A stretch of DNA of 64,000 bases, taken from the NCBI GenBank assembly GCA_022606425.2, contig JAHDVF020001365.1:868001-932000 (forward strand), written 5' to 3'. Each line of letters starts with the position of its first letter. Positions within the stretch are counted from its first letter, which is position 1. The stretch is from Lepidostoma basale (Eukaryota; Arthropoda; Insecta; Trichoptera; Lepidostomatidae). The notes below the pieces were generated by a model. The model did no database searches, had not been told where the DNA came from, and worked only from the letters and a program-made list of their open reading frames with translations. The position numbers were made by a program, and so were the translations under genes. Of the stretch, positions 49,672 to 59,211 are shown one piece after another.

Positions 49672-50501
49672 GGTGGACTAGGAATTAAACCATATTTTGC
49701 AGTGTCGCGTTAAAATTTATTTCATTTTTTTTTTCTAAAATCCCAAAATATAATAATGATCTGTTTTGTGAATTTTCAATATTCCTTTTATAAAAATCTA
49801 ATTCAAAAGAATTAAAATATCGGATGAAGTAATTTTCAATATCGACCACATTTTGAAATTGTTATCTTTCAATGAGTGCTACATAGAATAAAATAGATGA
49901 TAGTCAGATGGAGCAAGGTCTGATGAATATGGAAGGTGAGGTATAACCTCCCACTTCAGGTCTTGTATTTTTTCACGAGTCATTTTTGCTGAGTGATGGC
50001 ATGCATTGATGCAGTAATACTCCACTTCGGATCACTAAATTTGCCAACAATAAACTTATGACCTTATTGTTTCACCCGGTTTTAATAACTCGAAGTGAAT
50101 GATACCTTGAATATCCATACGCACAAAATAACATTTTTTAGTGTTAATTTTGGCTTTGCTGTCGGAATGGGTGTTTGATTTTATGAAAATAATTGTATTT
50201 TTCACCTTACATTATCATAAAGTATCAACTTTAAGTCCCCTGTCACAAATTGTGCCAAAAATGGTGGGTTTTTATCGTGATAATCAAGAACCGCATGGGA
50301 TCACACGCGCTTCTATGTTAGCGACGGAAAGCTTCCAAATACCCATCTTATGCACTTTCCAAATCCGGTTTAAATAAAACTGCACTATAAACCAGAAAGA
50401 TCCGAGTTTCTGACTCAATTATTCAATGGTTTGAAGTAGATCGGATCCAAACTGGTTCAAACTTGACCCTTTCAACATAATGGCTTAATTCCTAGTCCAC
50501 C
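49672..50501 (-). mobile_element. mariner transposon, internally deleted
   Basis: 830 bp between TA copies (49,670-49,671 and 50,502-50,503) with TIR GGTGGACTAGGAATTAAACC on the left and the complement of GGTGGACTAGGAATTAAGCC on the right. The minus strand retains mariner transposase pieces: QTPIPTAKPKLTLKNVILCV, WIFKVSFTSSY-like text, and near 49,920 PYSSDLAPSDYHLFYSM. The YDN catalytic region is damaged and the N-terminal helix-turn-helix is missing. A full mariner is about 1.3 kb. Confidence 0.88.
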
Positions 50502-50529
50502 TAATACTTTCTAACCGATCGCGAATATC

Positions 50530-50897
50530 AGATACAGCGTTCACATTTAGATTTTTAGATTTAAAACACATCTTAATGCGCCCTTCCATCTCAGCTTTAA
50601 ATGTCTGCCTCTGGTGACACCGGTGGGAAGAGCAATTAATCTGCTGAACGCGGTCTCCTCGGATATCGACGTCTTTCATATAAGTGAAAGAACGTTCAGA
50701 AGGCAAATGCTCTTAATTCTGGATCATCCGGAGTATCCTGTCTTCCTAATGTTGAACCATCTCTCATGCGTTTCTGGTAGAATACTATACACAATATATT
50801 ATTTCACCTGCACTCAATAGATGCCTTAAAAATTAATTTTGTAATGTCTGCTGATCAAATAAACTGATTTGATTGCTTTGATTGATTGATTAATTTC
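50530..50897 (+). pseudogene. jockey-type LINE (LINE-C) C-terminus
   Basis: Encodes LPLVTPVGRAINLLNAVSSD, IDVFHISERTFRRQ, a short tail, and ends AAATAAACTGATTTGATTGC plus (TTGAT)n. Close to the 4.1 kb copy. Confidence 0.75.
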
Positions 50898-51420
50898 TTC
50901 GTTATTTCTACGTTCGGTATTCTATCATCGTTTTCACACATTTATCATACTTTATCCTACATTTCTCATACAAAAAGGTACACTACTGACTTTTGCAACA
51001 GTATACAATAGCAAAATTGATTATTTTGCAGTTTTTGATCGTAGCATTATTGTAGATTTATTAGGCTGCTTGTCGCGGTGAGGCCTTCGCAGAGGCCTTG
51101 CGGTACCCCAGAGTTCCGCGGAGCAAACTTTGAGAACCGCTGGCATACACATTACCCTCGGCGAGTCTTGATCCTGACGGCCCTTATGATCTTCTATTAT
51201 GAACTGTTGATTGAGTTGTGTTTTGCGATGATGTTTCTTTTATAATTCACACGAGAGGTTTACGATTAATGTTGATGGTTGATTTTTATCTTTTACTCAT
51301 TCTGACATTTATCTACTAGTACATTAAACTTGAATAATATGAAAAGCGGAATATGTAGAAGTGATTTATGATTTATACATCTTTTCATGCCGCCTTTAAT
51401 CCTTTGATTTATAAGTAATC
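50898..51420. other. mostly unassigned, hAT end and LINE-A scrap inside
   Basis: A LINE-A scrap (TTCGGTATTCTATCATCG) lies at 50,910-50,945. A hAT-type end lies at 51,088-51,141: on the minus strand CAGCGGTTCTCAAAGTTTGC then GGAACTCTGGGGTACCGCAA. No second end is seen. Confidence 0.45.
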
Positions 51421-51974
51421 TTCGAGAAGTGGGTAGTGTCGATGGACCAATTCATGTATATTTTCTCACACACATCTCTATCCTTCACCACATTGATCTC
51501 ATCATCGGCTGTCTCTCGTGTCCGAGGAAGACTGTTCTACACGGTTGTGGGTCCGCATGTGACTGAAGAGCCCGATTCTGGACCCACAAATTCTGGGGCA
51601 TCTGGGGCAGGGGAAGGCGCTTGTAATGGAGCCGTCACCATCTCCCAGTGGCTCTCCTTTCTCCTCCTCCTCTCTGAGACGTCGTCTCTGCGCTGTATTT
51701 CAAAGTCTTGCGTGCCTTTATGTACTGCTGTTCTCCACCTAGGTCTGTCTTCTGCAGTCTTTACCCAGCAATCACAGTCGATGCCAGTCTTTTGTAGGTT
51801 TCCTTTAAGGGAGTTCTTAAAGCGTTTCTTCTGACCACCGTGTGAGCGTTTCCCTTGGGTAAGCTGAGAGTACATAATCTTCCTTGGGAGTCTTGTCTCA
51901 GGCATTCTGACGACGTGACTAGCCCAACGCAACTGCGTCTCTGAATAACATTGATCTACAGCTCTATCATACAT
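51420..51974 (-). pseudogene. LINE C-terminus with C2H2 finger
   Basis: Minus strand: MYDRAVDQCYSETQLRWASH, VVRMPETRLPRKIMYSQLTQ, GKRSHGGQKKRFKNSLKGNL, DRPRWRTAVHKG in one frame. In another frame near 51,560 it reads FPCPRCPRICGSRIGLFSHM then RTHNRV and a stop, a C-x2-C-x12-H-x3-H zinc finger. Elements with the QLRWAGHVVRMP..R.P domain usually end in such a finger. One frameshift separates the two parts. Confidence 0.75.
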
Positions 51975-52260
51975 AGTTTTCCTACAAATTCATCTAAGAG
52001 ATCTCATTTCTAGTGTATTTATTACTTTCAACCTTTTTTGCCAGTTCCATGCTTCACTTCCATACATTAATTATTTATGTGCAAAATTGGTTCCCGTGAT
52101 TGTTATTTTTAAAAATATGGGAAATATTTTTGTTAAGAAACAACAATAACAATAACAAACCATCACGTTTTTCCCCGAAAGGGTAGGCAGACAGAAAGAA
52201 CATCTTAGTGACCATTTCTTAATTTTATTTAGAATGCATTTATCCGTTTTACATTCATTT
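51975..52260 (-). pseudogene. LINE-A fragments (two scraps)
   Basis: 51,985-52,070 is the complement of MYGSEAWNW...MRSLRCICRK-like sequence. 52,155-52,260 has the LINE-A 3' block (CCATCACGTTTTTCCCCGAA) joined to the complement of the LKKWSLRC region. An interval of about 80 bp between is unassigned. Confidence 0.6.
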
Positions 52261-52279
52261 AAACGTCATTTGGTTCGGA

Positions 52280-52858
52280 GCAGACTCGAAAGTGGTTCTG
52301 TGATATGAAGTCCGCACGAGATATTCCCTTATGCTGGAGAGGGTTCAGAAAAAAATTCTGAGGTATCTCTACATGAAGGAGTATGGTAGCTATCCAAGAC
52401 TCTAACCCACAGCGTTTCTTTTGGGAATGTTGGGGTCTAATTCTCTGCAGCTTCCAAGAGACGGGATTCTTATAACCCATTTCTTTAGATTAATTAGGGG
52501 ATATTTTAAAAACTCAGCCGTGCTGGAGGGTGTAGGTCTTTTTGTTCCCGACAGATATCTCCGACACCACTAGCATAGACTGTTCTTTCTTCAGGCTGCA
52601 AGAACCAACCTGTCTCTAATAATGCCGGTGGGAAGAGCAATCAGTCTGCTGTCCAAGATTACCTCGGAGATCGACGTCTTTCATATTAGTGAAAGTACGT
52701 TCAAAAGAACTTCTTCTTTTAACTTTAGAGAGTATCTTGTCTTCCTAAAGTTGAACCATCTCTCATGCGTTCCTGAATATTTACCCTTTCTCAAATATAT
52801 GCCTTAAACCGTAATTATGTTTGTAATATCTTTTGAATGATTAAATAAATAAACTGAA
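52280..52858 (+). pseudogene. jockey-type LINE (LINE-C), longest copy
   Basis: Encodes VQKKILRYLYMKEYGSYPRL, LLGMLGSNSLQLPRDGILIT, HFFRLIRGYFKNSAVLEGVG, LFVPDRYLR, RTNLSLIMPVGRAISLL, ITSEIDVFHISESTFKR. Stops and shifts present. It ends AAATAAATAAACTGAAATAA. Confidence 0.78.
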
Positions 52859-52869
52859 ATAAACTTCTT

Positions 52870-53190
52870 CGTTTAATATTTATATCATACGTTAGTTGTC
52901 CGGCACATTCGTCTAAGTGACTAGTTTCCTTAGATCCTAATTTTATCCTCACATTTTAATACATCAAATTTGATAGTGGGTTTTTTTATACCCATTACTT
53001 CATTTTTTGTATCACGCGCGCTCGTCTTTACACTTTCTTGTAGCATCATTCGAGTGTCTGTCGTACGTGAGCTTTTTGCACATCCGTCTGAGTGATCTCA
53101 CCCGTTCAGCATTTAACCCACTTTAGTCCTGTAGCCAGATGAACGCTCCGCTTCCATGAAGAGCGATGTGGCGTGTCACAATACTGCATT
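52870..53190 (-). pseudogene. LINE-A fragment, strongly decayed
   Basis: CGTTTAATATTTATATCATA, GTCCGGCACATTCGTCTAAG and AGATGAACGCTCCGCTTCCA resemble minus-strand LINE-A in order, twice over (52,870-52,990 and 53,020-53,190). Assignment is tentative. Confidence 0.4.
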
Positions 53191-53296
53191 ATGCACACTC
53201 AACAGACTGAGTGAAATTTGCATTTGCGCTGTGTTGATGATTTCTTATAAAAGCAAACCAGCATCACATACAACCCTCTCTTTATTATAAACTAGA

Positions 53297-53388
53297 ACTA
53301 ACTCACTAACTAACAAATCATCACACCGTCTCCCCGAAGGGGTAGGCAGAAATAATGGACCGCCACACTTATCTTTCCTGACACTTTT
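53297..53388 (-). pseudogene. LINE-A 3' tail
   Basis: ACTCACTAACTAACAAATCA, CACCGTCTCCCCGAAGGGG and GAATAATGG-like block. Only the end is present. Confidence 0.7.
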
Positions 53389-53394
53389 ATAATA

Positions 53395-53757
53395 TCACAA
53401 TTTATTTTTATTCACTATGAACACGTTCAAAACTATGAACACGTGGCACATAAATTAAATAGACAATATGTGCACCATTTAAAAAGAACATTTTGTGCTA
53501 ATTTTTTTTTTATTGTGTTATTTTATTTTATATCATTGTATTTTATATTATTTGTTTTACATTTATTTTGTGGACGTTGGACGATCATGGTGTGCGCGGG
53601 AGATGCCTATTGGTGCCGATGAGGTTCGCAACCCATCACACCGCGTCTCCCGCGGGGCGAAAAGAGAAGGATGGAGTGCCGCATGGGTTAAAGTGCGACA
53701 GTCCATTCTTTCTGCCTACCCTTTCGGGGAGACGGCGTGATGATTAGTTAGTTAGTT
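53395..53757 (+). mobile_element. LINE-A-NA, 5'-truncated
   Basis: Contains TATGTGCACCATTTAAAAAG, GTGTGCGCGGGAGATGCCTA, CGCGTCTCCCGCGGGGCGAA, CCATTCTTTCTGCCTACCC and GGCGTGATGATTAGTTAGTT. Matches the 3' half of the 29.5 kb copy. Confidence 0.82.
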
Positions 53758-53781
53758 AGTATTTTTATTCACTGAGAGTGT

Positions 53782-53823
53782 CGCGACAGCTGTTTCGCCA
53801 ACCGATGCTGACATCATCGGGTG
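53782..53823 (-). ncRNA. hammerhead-like motif (H1)
   Basis: Core box CCGATGA (U4 changed to C), stem II GTCAGC/GTTGGC with loop ATCG, GAAACAGCTGTC, GCG. The change at U4 should reduce activity. Confidence 0.6.
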
Positions 53824-53846
53824 TTACAATAAACAATTTATTGTAA

Positions 53847-53888
53847 TACCTGATGATGCCAACATCGGTTAGCGAAACAGCTGTCGCG
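53847..53888 (+). ncRNA. hammerhead ribozyme motif (H1)
   Basis: CTGATGA plus T, stem II GCCAAC/GTTAGC (one mismatch) with loop ATCG, GAAACAGCTGTC, GCG. Core intact. Confidence 0.68.
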
Positions 53889-53956
53889 ACACTCTGTGAA
53901 TATAAAGAAATTGTGATATTATAAGAGTATTTCAATTAAACCATTAATAACATTGA

Positions 53957-54165
53957 CTATTGGTGCCGATGAGGTTCGCAACCCATCACACCGCGTCTCT
54001 GGCGTTGGCGAAAAGAGAAGAATGGAGTGCAGCATCAATTAAAGTGTTGCAGTCCATTCTTTCTGTCTACCCTTTCGGGAAAACGGCGTGATGGTTAGTT
54101 AGTTAGTTAGTTAATTATAACATTGAAAGTGTTTCCGCCATAACAATGGATTATCTTAAAATAAT
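53957..54165 (+). mobile_element. LINE-A-NA 3' end plus H1 terminus
   Basis: Short LINE-A-NA (TTGGTGCCGATGAGGTTCGC, CATTCTTTCTGTCTACCC, GGCGTGATGGTTAGTTAG) followed at 54,118-54,160 by the decayed H1 terminus (AAAGTGTTTCCGCCATAACA). This mirrors the order at the right end of the 30.6-33.1 kb array. Confidence 0.7.
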
Positions 54166-54609
54166 TGAATTTTGTTTAGATCTTCAAACCATTACTTGCA
54201 CTGAATTACGTATTCAATAAATGACAAGAACAAATTTTATTTGGCGATGAACACATCGAGCGTATTTTCTTTAAAAGTAAACCGATTAATTTCTCAATCA
54301 AAGTGATAAAACTCGGATTTTATATGGGGCGTTGAAAAGATTCAAGCTGCCTTGCATTCTCGTAAAAATTATTTCATAACTCCCGGGTGCTTCTGCATTC
54401 CTTCGAGATGACTTTTACTGCAGGGCCGGTCACACTGGAGGTTTAACATAGTTCCTCTTCTTCTTTCTGCCTCAAAAGCGCTAGGAGAACCTCGCCCGCC
54501 GCCAAAAAGTTTCCCTAGCCTATTCTATCCTTAGCCCTGGATTCCACTCTACAGGTCTGACTTCCAACTTTTGCAGGTACAGCGCGACCCAAATCGATGT
54601 AATGAACAT
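54166..54609. other. unassigned stretch
   Basis: No supported feature. A patch CCTCGCCCGCCGCCAAAAAG near 54,490 is GC-rich. Confidence 0.4.
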
Positions 54610-54673
54610 AACTATCATATTGATCTTCTTCATGTGGTAGCTAATCTATCGCCATTATTGTCGCGTGAATTCT

Positions 54674-55270
54674 TCATCAGCTTGTCTCCATCAATTACTG
54701 GACGTAAGTCTCTCCACCTCCACGCCATCCCTCTCGGTCTTTTGCCAGTGTTCTCCAGGCCCTTCCAGCTGTCCGCAAAATATCTTCGCTCCATCTGGTA
54801 GGCAGTGGCGGTACTCCCATAGAAGCCCAGAAGCCCGGCTTGCTTAAGAAATTTCGAATCAAAATCTCTTCTGGCTTACAGAGGTACAACTTTTGTGGCT
54901 ATACCTCTTACGTCTGATCATCGTTGAAAGGTGATTTGGTGGATTGTTGGTTTATGCGGGGGCATGATTACTTAGATTTGGGGGTTTTGAATAAAAAATT
55001 CTTACGCAAGCCGGGCTTCTATGGAGTAACGCCACTGATGGTAGGCTATCTCTCGACACTTCTTCGACCCAACCTTGACCTCAATTCAGTTACCATTTGG
55101 CTCCATCTTCCATCATCCCATTAGCACACATGCCCAGCCCATTGCCATTTCATCCTTGCAATGCGTATCCCTGTCGGTGACCATGGTGCGTCTTCTAATC
55201 TCCACGTTGGGTATATGGTCTCTAAGCGATTTACCCAACATGGATCTTTCCAAGGCCCGTCGTGCAACTC
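54674..55270 (-). mobile_element. RTE-like LINE insertion with 9 bp target duplication
   Basis: Target duplication GTGAATTCT at 54,665-54,673 and 55,271-55,279. Minus strand reads RVARRALERSMLGKSLRDHI, PNVEIRRRTMV, then shifted MKWQWAGHVC-like, then GRRSVER, a stop, PTRWSEDILRTAGRAWRTLA, KDREGWRGGGETYVQ and a stop, ending GACAAGCTGATGA. It is 5'-truncated in the ALERSML region. Split by a MITE at 54,803-55,037. Confidence 0.85.
54803..55037. mobile_element. hAT-like MITE inside RTE-like LINE
   Basis: 235 bp with inverted arms of about 50 bp: CAGTGGCGGTACTCCCATAG on the left, complement of CAGTGGCGTTACTCCATAGA on the right, continuing through AGCCCGGCTTGC and a weaker AAGAATTTTT-like match. 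Flanked by CTGGTAGG (54,795-54,802) and ATGGTAGG (55,038-55,045), an 8 bp duplication with one change. Removing it restores the LINE text up to RPTRWSEDI, which shows the exact insertion point. Confidence 0.83.
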
Positions 55271-55356
55271 GTGAATTCTGCACCCGACCTGGATTTAAAC
55301 CCGGTACCTTAGATGTGGCAGTCATAACACTTGCCACTCGGCCACGAAGGTCGTCA

Positions 55357-55704
55357 ATGAGTATTTTTCAAATCTTATCGAATTGGGCGTAAAATATTTT
55401 AGGTCCAGCCCCGTGTTTTGTAAGGTGATGCAACTTGCTTTTAAGTTTTTAATATTTTCCTCGTATACGGACCGTTTTAACGGAGTTCAATTGTAAGGTA
55501 AACAAATAATGCGGTATCGTGAATTTCTTTAATTAATTTTGAGATGTTTACACCTTTCGCCACGAGATAAAAGAACCATGTTATCTGTTAAAAAAAATAC
55601 TGCACTCAAAATGCAAATAACCCTTTCCGGTTTTATTATTACTATTATTGTTTTGTTGAATCGCGGTTTACATCATTACAACGCGAGCCAAATCGATGGA
55701 TTTT
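55357..55704. other. unassigned stretch
   Basis: AT-rich, no supported feature. Confidence 0.45.
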
Positions 55705-55805
55705 ATTTTTATTTATTTATTTATTTATACATAATACACAAATGAAACATTTAGGCGACTCATTTGGATACAAAACGGTATAACAAAGATAAAACAACGA
55801 CATTA
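55705..55805 (-). repeat. jockey-type LINE (LINE-C) 3' end
   Basis: (TTTA)n at 55,707-55,729 followed by ACATAATACACAAATGAAAC, GGCGACTCATTTGGATACA and ACAAAGATAAAACAACG, matching the 3' UTR of the 47.93 kb copy. Confidence 0.7.
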
Positions 55806-55829
55806 ACCAATAAAATAAAATAAATTGTA

Positions 55830-56040
55830 AGAAGAACAATGATGTAAAACTCCATGTTAAATTATTAATAAGTATGAAAAACGACAGTTTTCAAGGAGTT
55901 TTATTATAATATTTATGTATGACACGTTTCGCCCTTCTAAGGTATTTTCAAAATGTTTTTTAAAAAGACCTTAGAAGGGCGAAACATGTCATACATAAAT
56001 ATTGTAATAAAACTCCTTGGAAACTATCGTTTTTCATACA
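55830..56040. mobile_element. H4 hammerhead foldback pair
   Basis: Arms AAAAACGACAGTTTTCAAGG, TATGACACGTTTCGCCCTTC and the inverse (AGAAGGGCGAAACATGTCAT, CTATCGTTTTTCATA). The left outer end AATGATGTAAAACTCCATG matches other H4 ends. The first core box is missing; only the GAAACAUGUC half is kept. Confidence 0.75.
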
Positions 56041-56300
56041 TCAGGTGTTATATTGTAACACCTGATGATGTCAACATAGGTTGATGAAACAGCTGTCGCG
56101 TAAAATAAAATTGTTCACTGTTAAATTAAAAACGCTGTTTTAATATCAAAAAATGAGTTTATCTTTTATAAAATCGTCGCCACAGCTGTTTCGGTAACCG
56201 ATGTTACCATCGTCATGTGTTTTAATTAAATCTTAGTCATTAAGTCAGTTTTATTATAACACCTGGCGATGATAACCGATGACGTCACGGATTATTAACA
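56041..56300. repeat. H1 hammerhead copies, rearranged
   Basis: A plus-strand motif at 56,059-56,100, a minus-strand motif at 56,173-56,213 (ATGACGAT, stem GGTAAC/GTTACC, GAAACAGCTGTG, cleavage C changed to G), and a third partial core at 56,262-56,300 (CCTGGCGATGATAACCGATG). Confidence 0.72.
56059..56100 (+). ncRNA. hammerhead ribozyme motif (H1)
   Basis: CAC, CTGATGA plus T, stem II GTCAAC/GTTGAT with loop ATAG, GAAACAGCTGTC, GCG. Core intact. Confidence 0.7.
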
Positions 56301-57360
56301 GTTTAAATAATCCGTGACGTCTTCACTGCCCTGTTGCTTGTCAACCTTTTAATATCAGGCTGCGATATATGTGTAATTAAATAATAAAAATAAAGCTTGA
56401 TAATTCTATATAAAAAGAAAAAGAAGATTTTGTACTTCCCATTTATCTTGACATCCCAATTGTGTTAAAAAAATGAATGATTTGTTTTGATAGACGATTG
56501 TTGACTATTTTAGAAAATGCATTTATTTTCCCTCTAAATAGCTAAATATATTTTTTTTGTAGTTTCTAAGTAAGTGTATTGTAATTTTGTATTGTGTGAT
56601 TTACCATTGAATTCTTATTATTTTGATAAACGCAAAAAAACTAACCACTGGACAGTTTAATAATGTTGGAGTAACTTAGTGTACTCGTATAATTAGTAAA
56701 ATGATATAACATAAACAAGATTGCAGGGAAATACATTTTGAACTTTAAAAGCTCTTCTAACGTAACCCGCTCGATTAGCAAAATGGGTTTTACAACCGAA
56801 AATGGTAAGATGAATTATTAAAAAATGTTCATTGAACATTTTCATCACTTCTTTAATAATTTACAGCTCAACTTCCGGGCTTTTCAGCGGAGAACTTTTT
56901 CCAGAAACACCCCTAAATAACAAAATAGCTTTTTTAGTTTCCGGATCCCGTGATCATCCGATGAATGGTGGTCCATAATGCCGGATCGAAGGTAGGGAAC
57001 GTCTTCTCCGAGATGATTTTCTCGCAGATGTCCGATCTTAACCGGCGGTGTTAAAAGCTTTCGGCTCTTGGGCGGGAGCGATTCTTATTTATACAGCCTC
57101 TCCCGCGCGCGTTACTAGTTGTTGTTATTTGTTCTGCCGGAGGAGGAGACGAGAGACGAGATGGAGAGGAGAATAAATTATCTGTTATGTGTAATATCTT
57201 AAGTGGTTTAACCCTTCTGTTGCTTTTGTTTCGTTAATTGCATTAGGCATAAAGCTAATATTTCTTTCGGTTTATAAACATATGAACATTTGCGAACGAT
57301 ATAAGCATATTATATTTTTTTTTATTTTACTTTTACGTGATATACATTAATTTGATAAAA
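56301..57360. other. unassigned, with CpG-rich patch
   Basis: No repeat family or coding region recognised over about 1 kb. At 56,940-57,170 the composition rises (CGGATCCCGTGATCATCCG, CCGATCTTAACCGGCGGTG, CTCTCCCGCGCGCGTTACTA) with a TATA-like TTATTTATACAG near 57,090. It could be a host promoter. Confidence 0.35.
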
Positions 57361-57361
57361 A

Positions 57362-57540
57362 AAGCCTATCCAAAAAAGCCAAGATGCCAGTGCACAATGG
57401 TGTTCTTGTGCCGACCCTTATGTATGGAAGTGAAGCGTGGAACTGGCAAAATAAGGATGAAAGTAGAATAAATGCAGTAGAAATGAGATCTCTAAGACGA
57501 ATGTGTGGATACTCTGTGTATGGTAGAGTGTCGAAGTCTT
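57362..57540 (+). pseudogene. LINE-A fragment, 5' part only
   Basis: From CAAAAAAGCCAAGATGCCAG through MYGSEAWNWQNKDESRINAV, EMRSLRRMCGYSVYGRVS, then cut. A SINE-B begins about 20 bp after the break. Confidence 0.8.
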
Positions 57541-57560
57541 AGGGTAGGGTAGATTGTTCT

Positions 57561-57745
57561 AATTGGGTGGTGGTCTAGGGGATAGAACGCTTGGCTCCTG
57601 ATCCGGGTGATTAGGGTTCAACCCTGGACATGACCGGATTCTTTCTTCATTATAACGAACTATTTTCTGCTCATATTGAGGATTGTAAAATAAATTCTAA
57701 TGTCATTTTGTAAATGCTCGGTGTTAGTCTTTTTTTAAATCGCAT
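57561..57745 (+). mobile_element. SINE-B, full length
   Basis: GGGTGGTGGTCTAGGGGATA, GAACGCTTGGCTCCTGATCC, GGTTCAACCCTGGACATGAC, then TTCTTTCTTCATTATAACG, TATTTTCTGCTCATATTGAG and TAGTCTTTTTTTAAAT. The reference copy for the family in this window. Confidence 0.83.
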
Positions 57746-57774
57746 TAACACATAAATCTTCTTTTTCTTCTTCT

Positions 57775-58105
57775 TCCTTTTAGTTTAGGTCGTATGACCT
57801 GTTGGTGTGAGTTGTCCTGGGATGATGATTTCCAGCCATCTCTCCATCTTTTTGGCCGCGTTCCTGGTAGTCTCTTGTTGCTTGGGTTTTCAAATGCCCT
57901 CTGCCTCTTCCCCATCCTACTATGTCCTCAACACCACAGACAGACCTTATCGTTTCATTTCTGATCCGATCTCTGAGGGTTTTGCCTGCGATGGAGTGTA
58001 GGGTTCGTATTTCTATTACTCTAAGAAGTTTCGTAGTGCTATTGGTATCGGCTCTGACCTCTATTCCATAAGTCATGATGGGGTGAACGCATGCCTTGTA
58101 CATAT
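57775..58105 (-). pseudogene. RTE-like LINE C-terminus (KSKVRIYKACV family)
   Basis: The frame 57780-58103: MYKACVHPIMTYGIEVRADT, LRVIEIRTLHSIAGKTLRDR, IRNETIRSVCGVEDIVGW, then a probable frameshift, and NHHPRTTHTNRSYDLN and a stop. It has the YKACV.PIMTYG.E.RADT and GKTLRDRIRN boxes intact. Confidence 0.82.
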
Positions 58106-58119
58106 AAAGTCAAAAACCA

Positions 58120-58400
58120 TAAATAAATATCTTTATTCATAAAAAAAAAGAATATTTTCGCGTGCCCAAAGTAGAATCCCGCCTTAAACAAGTGTATTGC
58201 TCTTCTTACCGGTATCACCTAGAGCAGATTGGTTCTACATGCCGGGATAATGAAAGTACCAAGTTGGCGACACCATCAGAAACAAAATGGTATACATATT
58301 TTCTCTTGAACATAACGGTTCTCTATAAAGCCCTGAATCAATTGAATACGACTTTACCGTACATATTATCACCTTACGGGTTAGGTATCAGTATATAGCA
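58120..58400 (-). pseudogene. jockey-type LINE (LINE-C) 3' fragment, diverged
   Basis: CTTTATTCATAAAAAAAAAG, GTGTATTGCTCTTCTTACCG, AGAGCAGATTGGTTCTACAT (complement of TNLL...PVR.AIHL) and GGTTCTCTATAAAGCCCTGA keep the order of the 48.1 kb copy. Confidence 0.55.
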
Positions 58401-59211
58401 TTGAATTTATTTGATAAATCTTTTACACGTACAACTCTTCGACTCACGTTACGCATTAAACCGATGTATATAAAATATACAACAACCTTTATCTATCTAT
58501 ATAAATAAAAGGCGATCTTCCGGGTGTGTGTGGACTATTTCTGAGGTTATTCCTGAGCTGATCATTTTCCAAGTTATACACTTCCTTAATAGATAGACAT
58601 AGGTGGGCATAGGCATATTTTTGTTATTAATCGAGCTCTAATTAACTTTGTAAATTTATAAATTTTCGTAGTGCGAGCGAGTATAGACCTTCATGTTCGT
58701 ATCACCTGAGTATCGATCTTTAGAGTCTATATTCGCTTGGCGTGATAAGATGCAAATTAGTGGCTTTTTTGACTCTTTGCGTGCTCAGATATGAAATTAG
58801 TCGCTCCTTTGAACTGAAAAATATACGCACGTATAGGGATGGGCAAAACGACTCATCTCAGGGATATGATCTGAACGGTTCCGCTCAGCAAAGTGAGCCG
58901 ACTCTTTTTAACGATCCACGGTTCACCATTTTGAGTCGTTCAAAGTTTGAAATTATTTTAGTGACCTTTTTTTTTGCTCCTCGACCAAAAAAGTTGATTC
59001 CGGTAAAAAAAAAAAAATTCACCAGGATAAATTTTTTGTCGATGAGCTAAAAAAATAATTCACAACGACAAACAACTTTTTTGAAAAACGACTCGATAAT
59101 TATCAAGAAGAATCGGCTCACTTTACTGAGCGGAACCATTCAGCTCAGATCCCTTAAAGAGATCACTAAAAATAGTCGACTCTTTTGCAATAATATACGA
59201 TTCACCGAGCG

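Larger units (their letters stand above)
53758..53940. repeat. H1 hammerhead foldback pair
   Basis: Arms GAGAGTGTCGCGACAGCTGT and the inverse to GTCGCGACACTCTGTG. Hammerheads at 53,782-53,823 (minus) and 53,847-53,888 (plus) face away from an AT-rich loop with ACAATAAACAATTTATTGTA, itself a palindrome. It sits between two LINE-A-NA copies. Confidence 0.82.
54610..55356 (-). mobile_element. SINE-A interrupted by RTE-like LINE
   Basis: Tail-side half 54,610-54,673 (ATCATATTGATCTTCTTCAT, GTAGCTAATCTATCGCCATT) and head-side half 55,271-55,356 (GACCTGGATTTAAACCCGG, CACTCGGCCACGAAGGTCGT). The break is duplicated as GTGAATTCT on both sides. Confidence 0.87.

Noticed and set aside
51436..51834. 132-codon plus-strand frame
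   Set aside because: Antisense shadow of the LINE C-terminus with the LRWASHVVRM domain.
57561..57640. Possible tRNA gene with GGTTCAACCC
   Set aside because: Same reasoning: SINE-B head with shared body and tail, repeated at five loci.
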